Positions 6,332 to 6,568 of a DNA stretch of 6,568 bases are shown here, in pieces (position 1 is the stretch's first letter; each line of letters begins with the position of its first letter). The translations under genes and the position numbers were made by a program. This stretch comes from Roseivirga sp. UBA6061 (lineage in GTDB: Bacteria; Bacteroidota; Bacteroidia; Cytophagales; Cyclobacteriaceae): NCBI GenBank assembly GCA_002427745.1, contig DIYF01000134.1:1-6568 (forward strand), written 5' to 3'. Below the pieces are notes generated by a model that worked only from the letters and a program-made list of their open reading frames with translations, did not search any database and was not told where the DNA came from.

Positions 6332-6423
6332 TACGAGAAAATAGCTACTACCTCCAAACCACTGTTAAACTAATACACTGATATACTAATCAACTCCACC
6401 CAAATGGTGGCCGGCCTATCCTA

Positions 6424-6480
6424 TTCCTGATGCTTACTCCGTGTTTAGTTATCAGTTAATCGATAACCAGTTATCAGGAA
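6424..6480. repeat. Nested inverted repeats with three GTTATC/GATAAC sites
   Basis: An outer perfect 8-bp inverted repeat (TTCCTGAT at 6424-6431, ATCAGGAA at 6473-6480) encloses GTTATC (6448-6453), GATAAC (6462-6467) and GTTATC (6470-6475). AGTTATCAG also occurs as a direct repeat at 6447-6455 and 6469-6477. This could fold as a nested hairpin or offer clustered protein-binding sites. Confidence 0.6.
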
Positions 6481-6518
6481 CTCTGCAAGTAGAAACTTCT
6501 GTTTCCCCAACAAACTCA

Positions 6519-6550
6519 CTCTTAGTAGCCAGCAATAGCAGAAGTGGTAA
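6519..6550 (+). repeat. Direct repeat, copy B (32 bp)
   Basis: This is the second copy of the 32-bp repeat, 219 bp after the first, differing at three positions (6531, 6541 and 6545). It lies next to the window end, just before a possible start codon at 6557, so further copies or a gene may follow. Confidence 0.8.
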
Positions 6551-6568
6551 AAAGGAATGTTCATTATC

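Larger units (their letters stand above)
6178..6568. other. Noncoding region rich in repeats
   Basis: No credible gene is seen in this stretch; all six frames are broken into short pieces. It contains a pair of 32-bp direct repeats and a nested inverted-repeat structure (both listed separately), a short hairpin CCACC-CAAAT-GGTGG at 6396-6410 directly followed by the palindrome GGCCGGCC (6409-6416), and a single perfect TTATCCACA (6286-6294). An ATG at 6557 preceded by AAAAAGGA could open a plus-strand gene beyond the window, but only four codons are visible. Confidence 0.6.

Noticed and set aside
6254..6370. Integron attC-like pair GCCCAAC (6254-6260) and GTTAAAC (6364-6370)
   Set aside because: The two cores fit the loose RYYYAAC/GTTRRRY patterns but are not complementary in the middle, there is no matching inner stem, and no integrase or cassette is present.
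6300..6550. CRISPR array
   Set aside because: There are only two repeats, separated by 187 bases of non-repeat sequence, far longer than a spacer, and no cas gene is in the window.

Overview
The window looks like a chromosomal segment of a member of the Bacteroidota, possibly an environmental Cytophagales-type bacterium (the lineage below phylum is a guess). The evidence is a kinase with tetratricopeptide (TPR) repeats paired with a LytTR regulator, start codons mostly preceded by A-rich rather than Shine-Dalgarno sequence, candidate promoters resembling the Bacteroidota TTG / TAnnTTTG form, and a small lipoprotein with an acidic stretch right after its lipidated cysteine. No rRNA, tRNA, CRISPR array, transposase or integrase is visible.

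Left part (1-3360), minus strand. Read in transcription order, this holds a leader region with a stem-loop, a 64-residue lipoprotein, a strong intrinsic terminator, a candidate promoter, a TPR sensor histidine kinase and a LytTR-type response regulator. The kinase stop and the regulator start are one base apart, so the two form a two-component operon. The kinase should sense through an exported TPR domain, cross the membrane once, and phosphorylate the regulator, which would then bind DNA through its LytTR domain. Two oddities stand out: the phosphoacceptor box of the kinase is strongly degenerate although its histidine remains, and its N-terminus carries a possible lipobox as well as a later membrane segment.

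Middle part (3362-5521), plus strand. One large gene encodes about 719 residues that I do not recognise. The protein appears to contain three related beta-rich segments between a helical N-terminus and a mixed C-terminus.

Right part (5560-6568). A small Xre-like helix-turn-helix protein with a helical tail is encoded on the minus strand, convergent with the large gene and 38 bases from it. Its upstream region holds four GTAC-centred sites spaced 32, 10 and 32 bp, which is close to whole helical turns and suggests autoregulation. The last 390 bases carry no credible gene but hold a 32-bp direct repeat (29 of 32 identical, 219 bp apart) and several inverted repeats.

The most interesting candidates are the orphan three-segment protein, the phased operator-like array, the acidic lipoprotein beside a TPR kinase, and the repeats at the right end. 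None by itself proves a new system.
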